Assembly (NCBI RefSeq): GCF_024139115.2
Contig: NW_026942506.1
Span: forward strand, 496,001 to 560,000
Direction of reading: 5' to 3'
Source: Armigeres subalbatus
Lineage: Eukaryota > Arthropoda > Insecta > Diptera > Culicidae
DNA: 64,000 bases
Under the pieces are notes generated by a model. The model was not told the DNA's origin. It saw only the letters and a list, made by a program, of their open reading frames with translations, and did not search any database. The translations under genes and the position numbers were made by a program. Below, in pieces: positions 10,581 through 23,215 of the stretch. Each line of letters starts with the position of its first letter. Position 1 is the first letter of the stretch.

Positions 10581-13500
10581 CAAAGTAATCCAATTAAAAA
10601 GATACGATTTTGAAACAAAATAGAAATTCACAACGTGAAATTCTGTCATGCAATAAATAACAAGAAGCCCATGCTTCACGACAGTGAACGAAAATGCTCC
10701 TTTTATCACTGTCGTTAATGGTCACGACACCACCTTCCGCAATATCAGAACGTCTACCGACTGTGCAGCGTAGGCCTAGTCAATCAACTGGGGCGTGTGA
10801 ATATTTCCTACGGCCAAGGACACCTGACATTCCTAGGCAAAGCGCGTAGAGACCACACACGTTCACCCGGCCCACCAAGTGCCATTCTTTGTTTTTCTCC
10901 ACCGATACAGGAATTAGCATTCAATTTGACACAACGATGTTATCGCCCATCGGCACCATCGGATCGGTAAACACCGTCAGCGAAACAGGTTCCGCACTTT
11001 ATTGTGGAATATCTCGATCATGGTGTCGCATTTGGTTGGTTATGCTCGCTCGCCCCAACGACACAAATCCAAATTCTCACAATCAATCTTGCTCAAACGT
11101 GAACCCGATAGGGATCACCGAAATGTCTTCCATTTTACGGCTTGAGGTGATGAAACTACGGGCCTGGACTATGGCGATGCGTTCCGAACATGGTTAGATG
11201 AATTCGATAAATTTTGGAGATGTGCCAAAAGATTGAAACGGACTGGCATATGAACAAGTAGGTTAGCATTTGAAGGCAGTAATATTCAAAATCATCGATG
11301 GGAAAATCGTTGAAATTGTTGCACATGGCAACCATGTCTAGTTATAAATAGACCACGCTGAAAAGAGAAAACGCCTCACAGTCTGCCACATCATATCCCA
11401 GTACAAAGCACCTTCTTCAATTTCATCAAATTCAAAAGCACCGCACCAGGATAGTTCGAATTCCACCCGCAAGCTGCAGGAACCTCACGATTTTCGGCTC
11501 TTTTGGGCTGATCGGGCCGCCGCCCGATGATCAATCTCACTTTACGTTTGGCACGTGATAGATTTTCGCACGAACCAATCACACTCCCTTTGCTGCCCTG
11601 CCGCCTCCGCATCGAACAACGCTGTTTGCTCGATCGTCATCGTAATCAAATACGAGCGTACAGATCCCGGCATCCCGATCAACGCGCCGCGGTACACCTC
11701 CCCCGACGCTGTTGGCCCATATGGTGGTATGCTTTTGGACTTTTGCCGACCGGCCCATCGCAACGTAGCGCAACGCGCCTACGTATTGCGATGGATGCGA
11801 TGATGACGAATGTTATCTCTTTCACCGCGCATAACATGAACTGCCACCCAGCAGCCAGCCAGCCATTCGGCAGCGTGGTGCAGCCTCGATAGGAACAGCG
11901 CAAACGGCGAGGCCGCATGGGTGAGATGATTAATAATTTCCCACATTGTCATGTGAGCCCAGCGGGATCATTTATCTGCCCCATCCTTCCCGCGAGCTCC
12001 GGGGTCCGTTGTGTTTCGCGCGGCGTGCGTTAAAGTATAGGATTTGAATTTTTCCTCCTACTCCACTTGCAGTGTGGTTGAAATCATTTGATACATATTA
12101 AAGATTCGCTCCAGAGGGCACTGGCGCAGCTAGGAGTGGGGCTGGCTACATTGTAGTTCCTCTTTTAGTAGTGTAATGCAAGCAAACACGGTCGTAGCAT
12201 CTTTTTCATTCGCTGTGCAGGAGTATTTCATCTCCAGGTTATTTAGCATTTTTGCTCTAACGTAATTAAAAGCTAGAATCTTTCTTCGACAGCAAAGTAA
12301 CTCAAATTGTTCCAATCAACAGATTTTCCATAAAAAAAGGTCAACGAGAGATTGATTGAAATCACATTTTTGGTTAAATAACAAAGCATTATTTTATTTA
12401 TGGCTAACTGTTCTAAAAATTTACCACCTATGTACATCATTGTGCCGGTGGTCTGAAACAGTTTTAATCGAGCATTTTATTGCTTCGAGAAGTTCGTCCT
12501 CGTCAAGTCAACCCAATTCTGCACTTCAACATATGAACTTCGGAGGAAGCTTTCGATGGGGGGATGTTTGTTTTTTAACTTCGTCATCGCCGCTCCCGTC
12601 GTCATCCCCTTTACCAGCGGTTTCCATCATGGGGCCATCACCATCGACTTCGAAGCGAAAAATCGTTCATCATCGTTTTCATGGTTGTGGTCTCGACATT
12701 TTTTTTTTATTTCGGGATGACTTTGAAGCCGATTTCGAAGCCGGGGCAACGCTGGAAGGGTTTTCTCGCACGTCGTCGTCGCCGACGCTGGCATCATTTA
12801 TGATCGTAATTCATGCCGCGGCGTGGTGGCAGTAGTGCCGTGTGCTAATCAGTTGGTGAAGAGCGCAGCGAGCAACAACCCGGTAGCGGTCGGTGGGTGA
12901 AGACGACCCGGGAAGAAGGAAAAGGCTCCGATGAACCGTAAAAGCGTGCGCGCGTGCAGATGGGGGTTATATGTCTTGATCAAGCCCCAGATAAAGCTCC
13001 GATATGAATAATTTTATCACACGACACCGGAGTGCAGTTCTGAAAAATGACGGTCTTAGGGTTTTTGAGTTTGTTTGGATGGAGTGCTGCTTGAGGAGCA
13101 GCTGTCGGGGTGATAAATGGATGTGAGTGCGATTGGCAATTATGATCGTTTAATGCGAAGATGAGTGATGTCATTAAATGATGCGATGTTTGCTAACTGA
13201 GATTCAATGTTTTATCACGCAAATGTTTTAAATACCAACTTGTTTTTAAGCACCTTCAAGCTTTCATAGAAACATAAAAAAATACAAGATAATAAACGAG
13301 TTTGTAGTGCCTATACATACCTCATATGCAATGCTTGAACAATGCTTTCTCTGCAATATTTGCAATAGGTATATAATATGAATCTCTATTCAATCATGAA
13401 CGCACAATCGTGTTCACTCATCATACGCACTTCATTCAGCCAAATGTCCCGCACTAACCCAAAACACAGTAAGATGCTTCAACCGCTACCACGATAATAA

Positions 13501-14800
13501 ATCGTCATTTTATTACTTTTTGATGTGATTTATCGTTTGATTGCCGATGCTGCTGCTTGCTTCTGGTGCTCTGCCGGTTGGATCACATGCCCTTGGCACA
13601 CACGTCCGACGTAAAACAATAAAATCATGATGAAAAAAAAAACTTGACTCGAAGATCACCCATCGGAATCGCTGTGACAGTTTCGCTCCCGTGTGTCTTC
13701 GAACCTGATCCATAATCATCGGAGCCTGCAAGAGACAACCACCACCAGATTGCGGTCAGCCAGCACCCACCGAACCGCGCGCCGTGATTATGATACATGG
13801 TTTTGATTCAATGTGACAACTTGACTAATGGCACATATCTATTCGCCATAGTGGCCGAGCTGTGTGCGTGCTTCACACGCAATTGATCAACCGCGTCTTG
13901 AGAAGGCTTCTTAAGAAGTCGTACGGGAACAGAGTAGGTATAAAAATCTTACCACTCGTGCTCGCTGCGTTGATGATGGTGTGAGCCTAAGCCAATCGCA
14001 ACAAATCAGACTGCTTTCGATGGTTTAGTTCCATTTGGAGAACCTGCGCGGTTGATTTGTTCGCGGCTTCGGAGCGTTCTCGGTGTCATTGTCAAGTGAA
14101 AACGGACTGTTGCTACCGCTGTTGAAGGAGCGCTGCCGCAGGCATTTGAAGTGTGGAAGTGGGTGTAAAGGTCTCAAAACATAAATACGCTGCTTGTGGA
14201 TATGCGACCGGCAAGCGACGCGGTGACACATTTTGGTCGATGTGGTTTTCTCGATTCTGTTGTCATCGATCGGTGTAAGGGTTATGGCAGGTTTATTCGA
14301 CCGGGGTCCAATTTTCGTCTTAGGGGTTCTAACGATACTTCAGCCAATGATGGGACCAAAACACTTGCCGTCACCTTAGCTGCTGAAGCATTATCCGGTT
14401 CAGTAGGTACGCATGGTGCGCGACATGGAAAATCAATCATCTAGCGAGCGGCTGAAGGAATCAACCCATGGTCCAAGCAGGCGTGTGCTGATTGATGTGG
14501 CGGGCCGAGGCCAAGGGGTAACCACGGCGACAAACAACGCTTGCTTCGATGGCCTCTATAACAGAAGCACTGACCCGATCGTGGTTCAAGATGGTTTGAT
14601 GTTTGCCATGAGAACTGCATGGATCAATTAATTATCGAAATAGGTCGGTTTTGCGAGAATAATAATCGATGCCACAAAATAAGACTATGCTGAGGATTGC
14701 TAGCTTTGATTGCCGGTCCGGTTTTTTGGTTGGAAATTGTCTTCACTTTCCTGAGCATAAAAGCATAATCGTAACTTGACTCAATCGGAAACAAATTCAA
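10581..14800. other. Unique, moderate-GC region without recognised genes
   Basis: This stretch holds many overlapping short frames (for example plus 11527-11892, plus 12356-12835, plus 14196-14444) but no domain, splice-supported model or codon bias that I can defend. AGTAGGTATAAAAATC near 13935 resembles a TATA box but has no supporting context. Composition is closer to unique intronic or regulatory DNA than to the repeat blocks on either side. Confidence 0.4.
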
Positions 14801-15610
14801 ATGCAGATTAATTTTCAAATCTGAATTCGATTCCTGATTTCAATCAACATTTTTTGAACATTTTAAATTCAAATCCGAATTCATATAGAAATCTATTTTC
14901 AAAACCGATTGCAATTCCCAATTCAATTTCAATTTAAAATTCCAATCCGAATTCAATATTAAAGTCTAAGTTCCAATAAAAATTCAATTCCAAATTCATA
15001 TGATCCAGGTTAATCAAAATTTATTTCTAATTCATGCCTAAAATCTAATCCTAATTTTAATCAAATCAAAATACAAACAATAATTCAAATTTTTATTGTT
15101 TCTCAGAACATTCTTTAATATTATTTTCATCCAAAAACGAATTTAAATTTAATTCCTAATTACACCAAAATTGAAATATGTACACATTCAAATTTAAATC
15201 AGGATTCAAATTCAAATCCAAATTGATATCCGAATGCAAATTCAAACACAATAATTCTGTTCCAAATCCAAAACCATTGAAATCCGAATTTAATTCATAA
15301 TTGAATTTAAAACTCAAATCAAATCCCCATATTCATATTTAAAATTGAATACCAATATGATTTTAATCAAAATCAATATTCAAATTTAAATCCGAAATGA
15401 AAACTAAATTCGAATCCGTTTTTAAATCTCTATTCAAAACCAAATTCAAATCTGTTTAAAATCCATATTCAAAACAAAATTCAAATCCAAATACGAATTA
15501 ATTTCGCATTTCCTATCCCAATTGAATAAAAGATCCCAATACAAAAATATTCAAAATTCTAAAAATTCCAATTGAAATCCAGAATTGAAAATAAATTCCC
15601 AATTTATTTC
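14801..15610. repeat. Degenerate AATTCAAATCC-type repeat block
   Basis: Irregular repetition of short phrases such as AAATTCAAATCC, TCCGAATTC and CCAATTGAAATCC with no fixed period. The same vocabulary returns at 17390-18295. It is probably an old, decayed minisatellite. No coding content. Confidence 0.75.
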
Positions 15611-17389
15611 AAACTCCCTCCCCTCGGATATGTTATCTTGATGCGATGGGTGAGCTCACGCCATTAGGACTGAGATGGCAACCAAAGACATCTCCTGTCA
15701 TGATGGTATCACATGTTGACTATTTTTGTTTGGTGCCGCGTCACATATCTGGCATTACAGCACTGATTCTTTTCTGATGCGTTCCCTGTGACGATGAGTC
15801 GTAGCTACGTTTAAAACTAGCTAGATAGGTTGATTAGAAATGTGTTCAAGTTTAACGACATTCATAGGGAACGAACTGTTGGGTTCACTGAGAAGAAGTT
15901 TTATCAAAACTAGGAACGTGGCGCCATCCTAATTTATTATGATTCAATTTGAAGAATCATAATCCATTATAATGATGTTATAAGAACAACCTTATGACGG
16001 CTGCATACTAGATAATGTTTACTAATAGTTAGGGGATAGGCATGATAAAGCTTTATTTTGCCACCGAAAAGTGAATCCTATAGCTGACTCATAAATAATC
16101 GAACTAATGATTATAGATAACAACAATTAGCTTCTAAACGATTAAGCTACTTGGTAGCACAAACAGTTAACAAAGAAATGACTATAAAATAGACTAAATC
16201 CATGAACAATGTCCACTTTCTTTAAGGCATAACTTACATTGAGTTTGATATTAATGACATAGAATAAAAACCATGAAGAACCAATAACTTAGGCAAACAA
16301 AGTAATTCAACGAACGCATACCCCATACCTTCGGAACATAAAGACAAGATTGACATCGTACAGATCCATTCTTGATGAAGACAAATCTGTAAACAGACAC
16401 CTGATATTATCACTCGGGGAGTTCCATCTGTATGATTAAGAATGGGATAAGGGGAAAGAATATCTATCAAAATTGTAAATACCGTTGCAAAAGCGTTTTT
16501 CTTGGATGACATGTTCCGTGTAGGCCGGAAAACTACTTCGAAAGGAATTATGCAACGGTATCAGCAAAGAGGTTCTACCAGAGACATAAAAATCGACCAT
16601 AAGACTTCCTAAGCCCATCATCAAATTGAAGCTCATGTAATGTTTGGAAACTTATCAACTGTTGAATGTTGTTTGGAGGAGATTCGGATGCTGTTAAGAA
16701 TATGTAATGATTAAAACTATGGGTTGAATTTTTTTGATGATTGCTAGGTAAATGAGTCTGAACTTTGGCTTTGGCCTTTTGATTAAGTTTCAGAAGCTTT
16801 CACTAAATAATCTTCAAAATTTTAGGCTATATTATTGTTCAAGATACGTTTTAATCAGTTTTCTAATTCATCATCAACTGATAAAAAAACTGACTCATGT
16901 GACTGATGATTAACTCAATACCAATTTTTGAAAGTGCTCTGTTTTTGTGCGCGGGGATGCGAACGTCGATTAGATGAGTCCGATAGTACTTTAACGTGGA
17001 CCAGAGTCATCAATACGTAGTAGAATGCTTCTGTTACCTGTTGATGATGTTGATCTGCGTGATCCTGCTGTTGGATTTCTCCGATCGACAGTTGAGTTTT
17101 TGCCGGCAGAAGCGGATGAGTTGTTTTTAAAAATTGATGTTGACCTATTAAAATTTAAAAACTATCTATCCTGATCTTCTTTTGTTTGATGGGAATTGGG
17201 AATAGGACTCAAACGCTAATAACGGGAAACTGCAAATTTTAAAAACTACCCCGGCACAAGATCCAACTACTGCACACGATGTTCACGTGGTCATCGTAAG
17301 CTAGTCCATTGTCGGTCTGTGTCCTAGTAGGGGGAACGTAGGACGGGTTCAGCCTTGCCAAACTAATGTACCACAGCGCCTACTGAATA
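15611..17389. other. No gene seen; unique AT-rich sequence
   Basis: The region lies between two degenerate AATTCAAAT blocks. Minus-strand frames at 16234-16512 and 16436-16636 overlap in different frames and carry no recognised motif. No inverted repeats or tRNA-like structures were found by eye. Confidence 0.4.
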
Positions 17390-18295
17390 CCCAAAAAAAA
17401 TTCAATTTAATTCAAATTCGTTTCAAAACACAAATTCAAACCAATTTGAAATCAAATCAAATTTAAATTCAAATCCAAATTCAGTCCCAAATAAAAATCG
17501 CAATTTAATCCAAATTCAAATGAATATTCAAATTTCAAATTGGAATTCAAATCCTAAATAAAATACAAATTTTAAACCGAATTCCAATCAAAATGAATAT
17601 TCCCCGAGCAACACATGTTCACATAGGTCACAGTAACTTATTTTTGACCCGATTCAGTCACAATTGGGTCACTTTGAATGTCAAACCCGGATCTGAATAG
17701 AAAAAAAAATCAAATTCAAATTCATACCCTCAAACCCATTTGAAACGTTTGGTTGGACACCAAATTCAATTCTATGTTCAAATCTGAAATCTATTTCCAA
17801 CCTAATGAAAATCCAAATTCAAATTCAAATTTAAATCCGAGAAAGCAAAATACCGTATTCTAATCCATACTGAAAACCAAATTGAAATACGAATCTGAAT
17901 AAAAAAATCGTCCCAAAGTCAATCCCAAGACCCAAATTGATATTCGATTTAAAATTCAATTTTAAACTTGAATTCTCTTCCAAATTCATATCAAATCTGA
18001 TCTTATTTCCGGAAAAAAATACTTTCAAATACAATTCCAAATGCAACAATAAATCAAATTCCAATATGATTCAAATCCAAATAAATTTTCAAATTTAAAC
18101 CAAAAAAGAAGCAGTATTCGTATTCAAAACCACATTAAATAAAAATCAAATCCAAATTAGTTTTGCAGTCGAATTCCAATTGGATATAAATCCAAATCCC
18201 AAATCTAATCCGAATTGAAATCCAACTGCAAATCTGAATTCTATTTCAGCTTCAAACTAAAATCCCAATGAAATCAAAACCTGAATCAGAATACG
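17390..18295. repeat. Degenerate AATTCAAATCC-type repeat block, second copy
   Basis: It has the same phrase set as 14801-15610 (AAATTCAAATTC, AATCCAAAT, TCCAATTGGA), interrupted at about 17600-17700 by normal-complexity sequence. The minus frame at 17831-18064 is a translation of the repeat, rich in F, L, N and G. Confidence 0.75.
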
Positions 18296-18339
18296 AGGAA
18301 GGGTCTTTTAGTCGTGGGCCATTCGGATGCAAGTCGACG

Positions 18340-19330
18340 GCGGCTAGGCCGAATGTATTTTGACCGATTATGCAATTTGGTCATACAAACCTTCGCACCG
18401 AAAGTCACTTGGACGAAAATTGTAGGCCTAAAATGTCATTTTGACGAACAGATCATGTGCCTGAAATGTCATTCGTTCTAACGGGTCTTACAACCGTAAA
18501 TGGGAACTGATTTGCGATATAGCGTGACTCATTTTGTAAACAAACCTTGTAAGCCAAATTCCTGTTGAAACAGTCAGTTCCCGAGAAAACCACGTTACGT
18601 ATCAGACAGAATAAGCTTTCCTCTGTCAGATAATGGAATTACGTTTAGAGAAAAGCGCTGGCATTCTACGGAATTTACAAATCAAAGTTACGCCCGAATC
18701 GCAAATCGGTCTCGAAATATCGTCTGCTGTACGAGTCATATGGTCGAAAATGTCATTTGACCGAGCAATAAGGAATGTGAATAGTTCAAAATAATTAATG
18801 ATAATTATAATTGAGCAGTGAGAAGTAAGTAATAAGAAGTGGAACAAAAGAAACGAAAAGTAAGAAGTTAGACGTCTTACCACTTGCTTCTCATTTCTCA
18901 CTGATCACTTCTCACCGTGTAAATTTAATAGTTAGAAATGAAAATTGAGACGTGAGGTGTAAGAAAGAAAACATGAAAAGCTTCTCACAGTGAGACGTAA
19001 GAAATAAGAAATGAGAAGTAACAAGTGAGAAATGAAAGGTGACATCAAGAGGTCCCACATTTCAGTTCTCACTGCTCACTGCTCACGTAACATTATTAAC
19101 GACTCAACATTCTGTTCATTAGCCATTGTTGATATTTTCGGTCATATGGCCTGTACAAAAAAACGACATTTTAGGTCGTATAACATTCAGCCAAATGACA
19201 TTTCAGTCTATATGACCTGATCGACCAATTGAAATTTTTGGCTGCCACTTTCTGCCAAGCGATCATTTGAGCCAAGCGGCATTTACGGTCAAATAACATA
19301 TATGGTTAAACCACTCTTTCGGCCAAATAA
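18340..19330. repeat. Diverged 17-bp family mixed with TCACTTCTCA repeats
   Basis: The flanks (about 18340-18500 and 19130-19330) carry phrases such as TTTGGTCATA, GGCCAAATAACC and TGGTCGAAAATGTCATTTG, which are diverged units of the 17-bp family in both orientations. The middle (about 18790-19080) carries GTGAGAAGTAAG and its reverse complement in alternating blocks, so neighbouring stretches can pair as hairpins. There is no gene. Confidence 0.7.
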
Positions 19331-20430
19331 CCAGATAACTGGACGAGTTTTTTTTTCGGAAATTGTCGTTGACGGCGTTTGCCACAATCTGCATAGTCTC
19401 ACCGATATTTAGTTTAGCCTGCGGAGATGTCTCAATGCGACTCACCAATGTTAATGTGAGGTACACAAGCTTCGTGAGACTCGCGTGCGCTAAATTTTAT
19501 GTGCGTACATGATGTCTGGTGAGAAGTAAGAAGTGGAAAGTGAAAGTGATGATTTAAAAGTGCGAAATGAGAAATTCTAAATGCGCTCTCCTCTTCCTTA
19601 TTCCATCTGCCTTCTATTTTCTTTCTTTTTCCTTTTGCTGTACCTGTTCTTTTATTTCTTTTTATTTCTTCCCTCTTCCTTCCACTTCTAGTTTTTTTTC
19701 TCTTCTTCTTATTTCTAGTTTTTTTCTGTCCTGTTCTTATCACGTGTACAAGTTTTGATTATTTAAACTCTAAACTGGATGCTCTCGACTGTTTGGATTA
19801 AGCACCGGGGATTTTCCGGCTTTGTAGTCAATTTAGCAATGAAAACGAATGTTGGTTATTTGCCCGAAGGTTCAACGGGCTATGGCATCTTTTTCAAGGG
19901 CTCTACAATAAATATTATAACATAAAATAACCAGACAATGCACAAATCTTACAGAAGGGTGGTTTGTTCTTAACATTCAGAATCTTCAGAACAATACAGT
20001 TTTCCATCAATCCTACAGTGATTTACAATTACATAATTAGTTAGACAATGACAAATTCACACATACCAATACAAAAAATAATATTTACTATCTAAAAGCG
20101 TCGTTAAAAGTGGGTGGTGGGTCACTACTCTAGTCTTTCTGCGCTACACTTTGTATATTAAATTTATGTAATCAAGTGAAATTCAAATATTTCACACAAG
20201 TTATTGTCGTTGTCATTATCATGGTTATTGTGTATCTGTCTATCTACATGGTTAATGAAAAACTGTATTGTTCCGACGATTCGGATTGTAAAAATAAACC
20301 AACAGACGAAAAACGTTCCCTGCTGTAAGATTTATGCATTTTCAGTTATGTATTTATGTATGACATAGCCCATTGGAACGTCGAACAGAGAAAAAACTTC
20401 AAATTTCATTGCAAAAGCGTCTGCTAAGCC
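19331..20430. other. No gene; pyrimidine-rich tract 19570-19740
   Basis: A strongly strand-biased C/T tract (TTTCTTTTTCCTTTTG, CTTCTTCTTATTTC) gives an artefactual lysine/arginine-rich minus frame at 19432-19743. The rest is unremarkable AT-rich unique sequence. Confidence 0.5.
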
Positions 20431-20434
20431 GAAA

Positions 20435-21110
20435 ATTTAGAAATTATGAATGAAAAGCAAGAAATAAGAAGTGCGAATTGAGCAGTAAAAAGTGAAGTAT
20501 ATGAAGCGAGTGAGTATATGAGATCAAAGTGAGATTTCACACATCTCACCTTTTACAATAAGTGCAGTCCCTTTTCACTTCTTGAGGTAAGAAAAGAGAA
20601 ACAAGAAATGCAAAATGAGGCGTCTCACATCTCATTTCATTTGTAACATCTCACTTCTCGTAATTCGCTTCTCACAGGGAGATATGGTAATGGGAAGTTA
20701 GGAAAAAGAAGACAAGTGAGGATGTATTCCTCATTCTTGTCTCACTTCTAGCGTCTCTCCTTCCACTCTTCATTTCTCACTTCACGCTTCTCAGTTTCAC
20801 TCGCAGCGAGAAATGAGTACTGAGAAGTGTGAACGTCTTATTTCTCACATTTCATTTCTCATCCCTCTTTTCGAACTTCTCACTTTTCACAGTGGAAGTG
20901 AAAAATGAGTGGTTTGAAGTAAAAAGTGAGATGTCTCACTTTTTTGTCTCCTTTTTATCAGTTCTTACTTCTCACTTATCATCTTTTTTTCTCACTTCTC
21001 AATTATCATTTACCGCTTCACATTCTGAGGGCTTTCCCCTCTTTCTAAATCTTTATATACACTGTTGTTGGCCAAACGATATTTTCGGTCACATGAGCGA
21101 ACGCCATTTG
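20435..21110. repeat. TCACTTCTCA / TGAGAAGTGA repeat block
   Basis: Dense alternation of TCTCACTTCTCA and its reverse complement in runs of 20 to 80 bp, with no fixed period. The frame at 20829-21119 is this repeat. Blocks of the same family lie at about 18.8-19.1, 48.1-48.7 and 49.97-50.34 kb. Confidence 0.85.
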
Positions 21111-21715
21111 CGCTTCTAAATTTCTCCACAAAAAAGATCTTCGGGTGGAAAAATCAAACCGTTTCTGGTCTAATAAATGTTTCGGACAGACGTTCAATTC
21201 GACTAAATGGAATTCGACCTAGAGACTCGTTTTTTTAATATAAATTCATATTAAAACGCATTTCAAATTGGAAGTTTTGAAGCTTTGAAATTCAAATCCC
21301 AATTTGAATAGAATCTAAATTTTAAAACAGAAACTGAATAAAAAAAACAAATTCACATCCGACAAATCTACATCCGATAAAACTACAAATCCCAATTTGT
21401 TTTTAAACTGAAATCAGGTCACAAATATAAAAAAAAAGTTAGCAGTGATATCAATGTTAAACGTATAGCATAATGAATTACTGGAAAGGTTAACTCCTAG
21501 TGTGCCGCTGTAAGCACGCTCAAAGTAGGCGATTCATTGTTTTGAAAGCATCAAAGTAAGCTTTATATGAACAACAACGGAGAGCCACCAAAATATCAAT
21601 CAAAGCAATCGTGGTACTTCGCCATCAGTCAAAGACATATATGGTCAACCATCACGCACTGGAGTGACAGGACAAGTTATCAGCAGACTCCCACTTGCCT
21701 AGCAGCTTGATAATC
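21111..21715. other. No gene seen; short unique stretch
   Basis: A brief AATTCAAAT-like patch (about 21245-21330) is followed by unique sequence leading to the GAATTC repeat block. Nothing more can be supported. Confidence 0.4.
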
Positions 21716-23215
21716 TCCACAATTCTCATCAGCATACGAGAAGGATTCTCATCAGAATCCGAAAGGAATTCCCATCAGAATCCGAGAAGAATTCTCATTG
21801 GAATCTCTAAAGAATTCCTTTCAGAATCATCGAAGTATTCCAACCGGAATCCAGAAAAAATCATACTGGATTCCTTTCAGTATCGTTGCGTCGAGGGATA
21901 CCCCAAGATTTTTTAATGTATACAGGTTATCCGACTTGTCAATATCCCCAACTCAGCCATCTTGGATTTTTGTATGGAATTTATGCTCGTTTGTTTACGT
22001 TTTGCACTGAAAATGTATGTTTCCCCCCGCGCTGGTTATTCCCATCTACTGACGAAGTCGGATAACCTGTACATAAAATAATCTTGGGATACCCTTGGGA
22101 ATCTGATGGAGAATTCACATCAAAATCTCTCGTTGATTTGCTTCGGAATTCCTCCGGTAGTTCAAAGATTTGTTTCGGAATCGTTCATAGATTTGCTCTG
22201 AAATTCCTCTACGATTTGTTTCAGAATACTTCAACGATTTGCTTCGGAACGCCTTGAATATTTAATTTCTAATCGACGATCGGAATTTATTTGAAGATTT
22301 GATTTCAAATCATTAGACGATTTGCTTCGGAATCATTCGACGATATGCTTTAAAATCATTCGACAATTTGCTTCAAAATCCTTCGATGATTTGCTTCACA
22401 ATCCCTCAACGATTTGCTTCAATATCCCTGGAGGGGGGATTCCCTTCGGAATCACTGGAGGCTTTTTTACGGAATCCCTGGAGGAATTACTCGGAGTCCC
22501 TTGACAATTTGCATCGGCATCCTTCGACAGCTTGCTTCGGAATTCTTCGACGATGTGCTTCTACATACCTGGAACATTGCCTATGAAATCCCTGGAACAT
22601 TCACGTTGAAATTCCTGGAGGATTTCCGACGGATTCTTTGGAACATTCCTAAATTCATCAGCACCCGAGAAGGACTCTCATCACAATCCTAGAAGAATTC
22701 CCATCGAAATCCGAGAAGAATTCCCATAGTAATTTCTAAAGAATTCCTTCCAGAATCATCGAAGTATTCCAACCGGAATCCAGAAAAATTCATACTGGAT
22801 TCCTTTCGGTATCGTTGCGTCGAGGGATACCCTTGGGAATCTGTGGAGGATACCCTTCATAATCCATGGATAATTTACTTCAGAATCTCTCGTTGATTTG
22901 GTTCGGAATTCGTCTGGAGTAGTTCGAAGATTTGCTACAGAATCTCTCAACGATTTGCTTCAATATGCCTGGAGGATTTCATTCGGAATTTCTAAAAAAA
23001 TCTCATTATAATCTCTGAAATATTTCCGTCGTAATATCTGGAATATTTCCGTTTGAATTCTCGAATCATTCCCGTCGGAATCTCTGGAGGATTCCCGTCG
23101 ACATCCCGGAAAAATTTGGAATCCATGGAACATTCCCGTCGGAATCACTAAAGGATTCTTTTCGGAATGCTTGGAGGATTCCTGTCGGAATCCCTGGAGA
23201 AATGTTGCATTATTA
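21716..23215. repeat. Degenerate GGAATCCCTGGAGGATTC array with internal duplication
   Basis: Irregular 20 to 25 bp units built on CGGAATCNCTGGAGGATTC and GATTTGCTTCGGAAT. A longer block, about 21716-22200, is repeated at about 22645-22945: both share TCATCGAAGTATTCCAACCG, then CATACTGGATTCCTTTC and GTTGCGTCGAGGGATACCC. Copy one carries a 183-bp MITE that copy two lacks. Short frames across the block are repeat translations. Confidence 0.85.
21904..22086. mobile_element. MITE with 8-bp target duplication (hAT-like)
   Basis: A 183-bp element bounded by CAAGATT and AATCTTG, with inverted repeats that extend through GGTTATCCGAC and GTCGGATAACC. GGATACCC lies directly outside both ends (21896-21903 and 22087-22094). 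The paralogous block at 22825-22832 has a single GGATACCC with no element, so it is the empty site and proves the borders. An 8-bp duplication is characteristic of the hAT superfamily. No coding capacity. Confidence 0.93.

Noticed and set aside
11527..11918. Cluster of overlapping frames on both strands near 11.6-11.9 kb
   Set aside because: Locally higher GC removes stop codons by chance; no motif recognised in any frame.
13935..13945. TATA-box-like GTATAAAAAT
   Set aside because: No transcript or initiator context, and such matches are common in AT-rich DNA.
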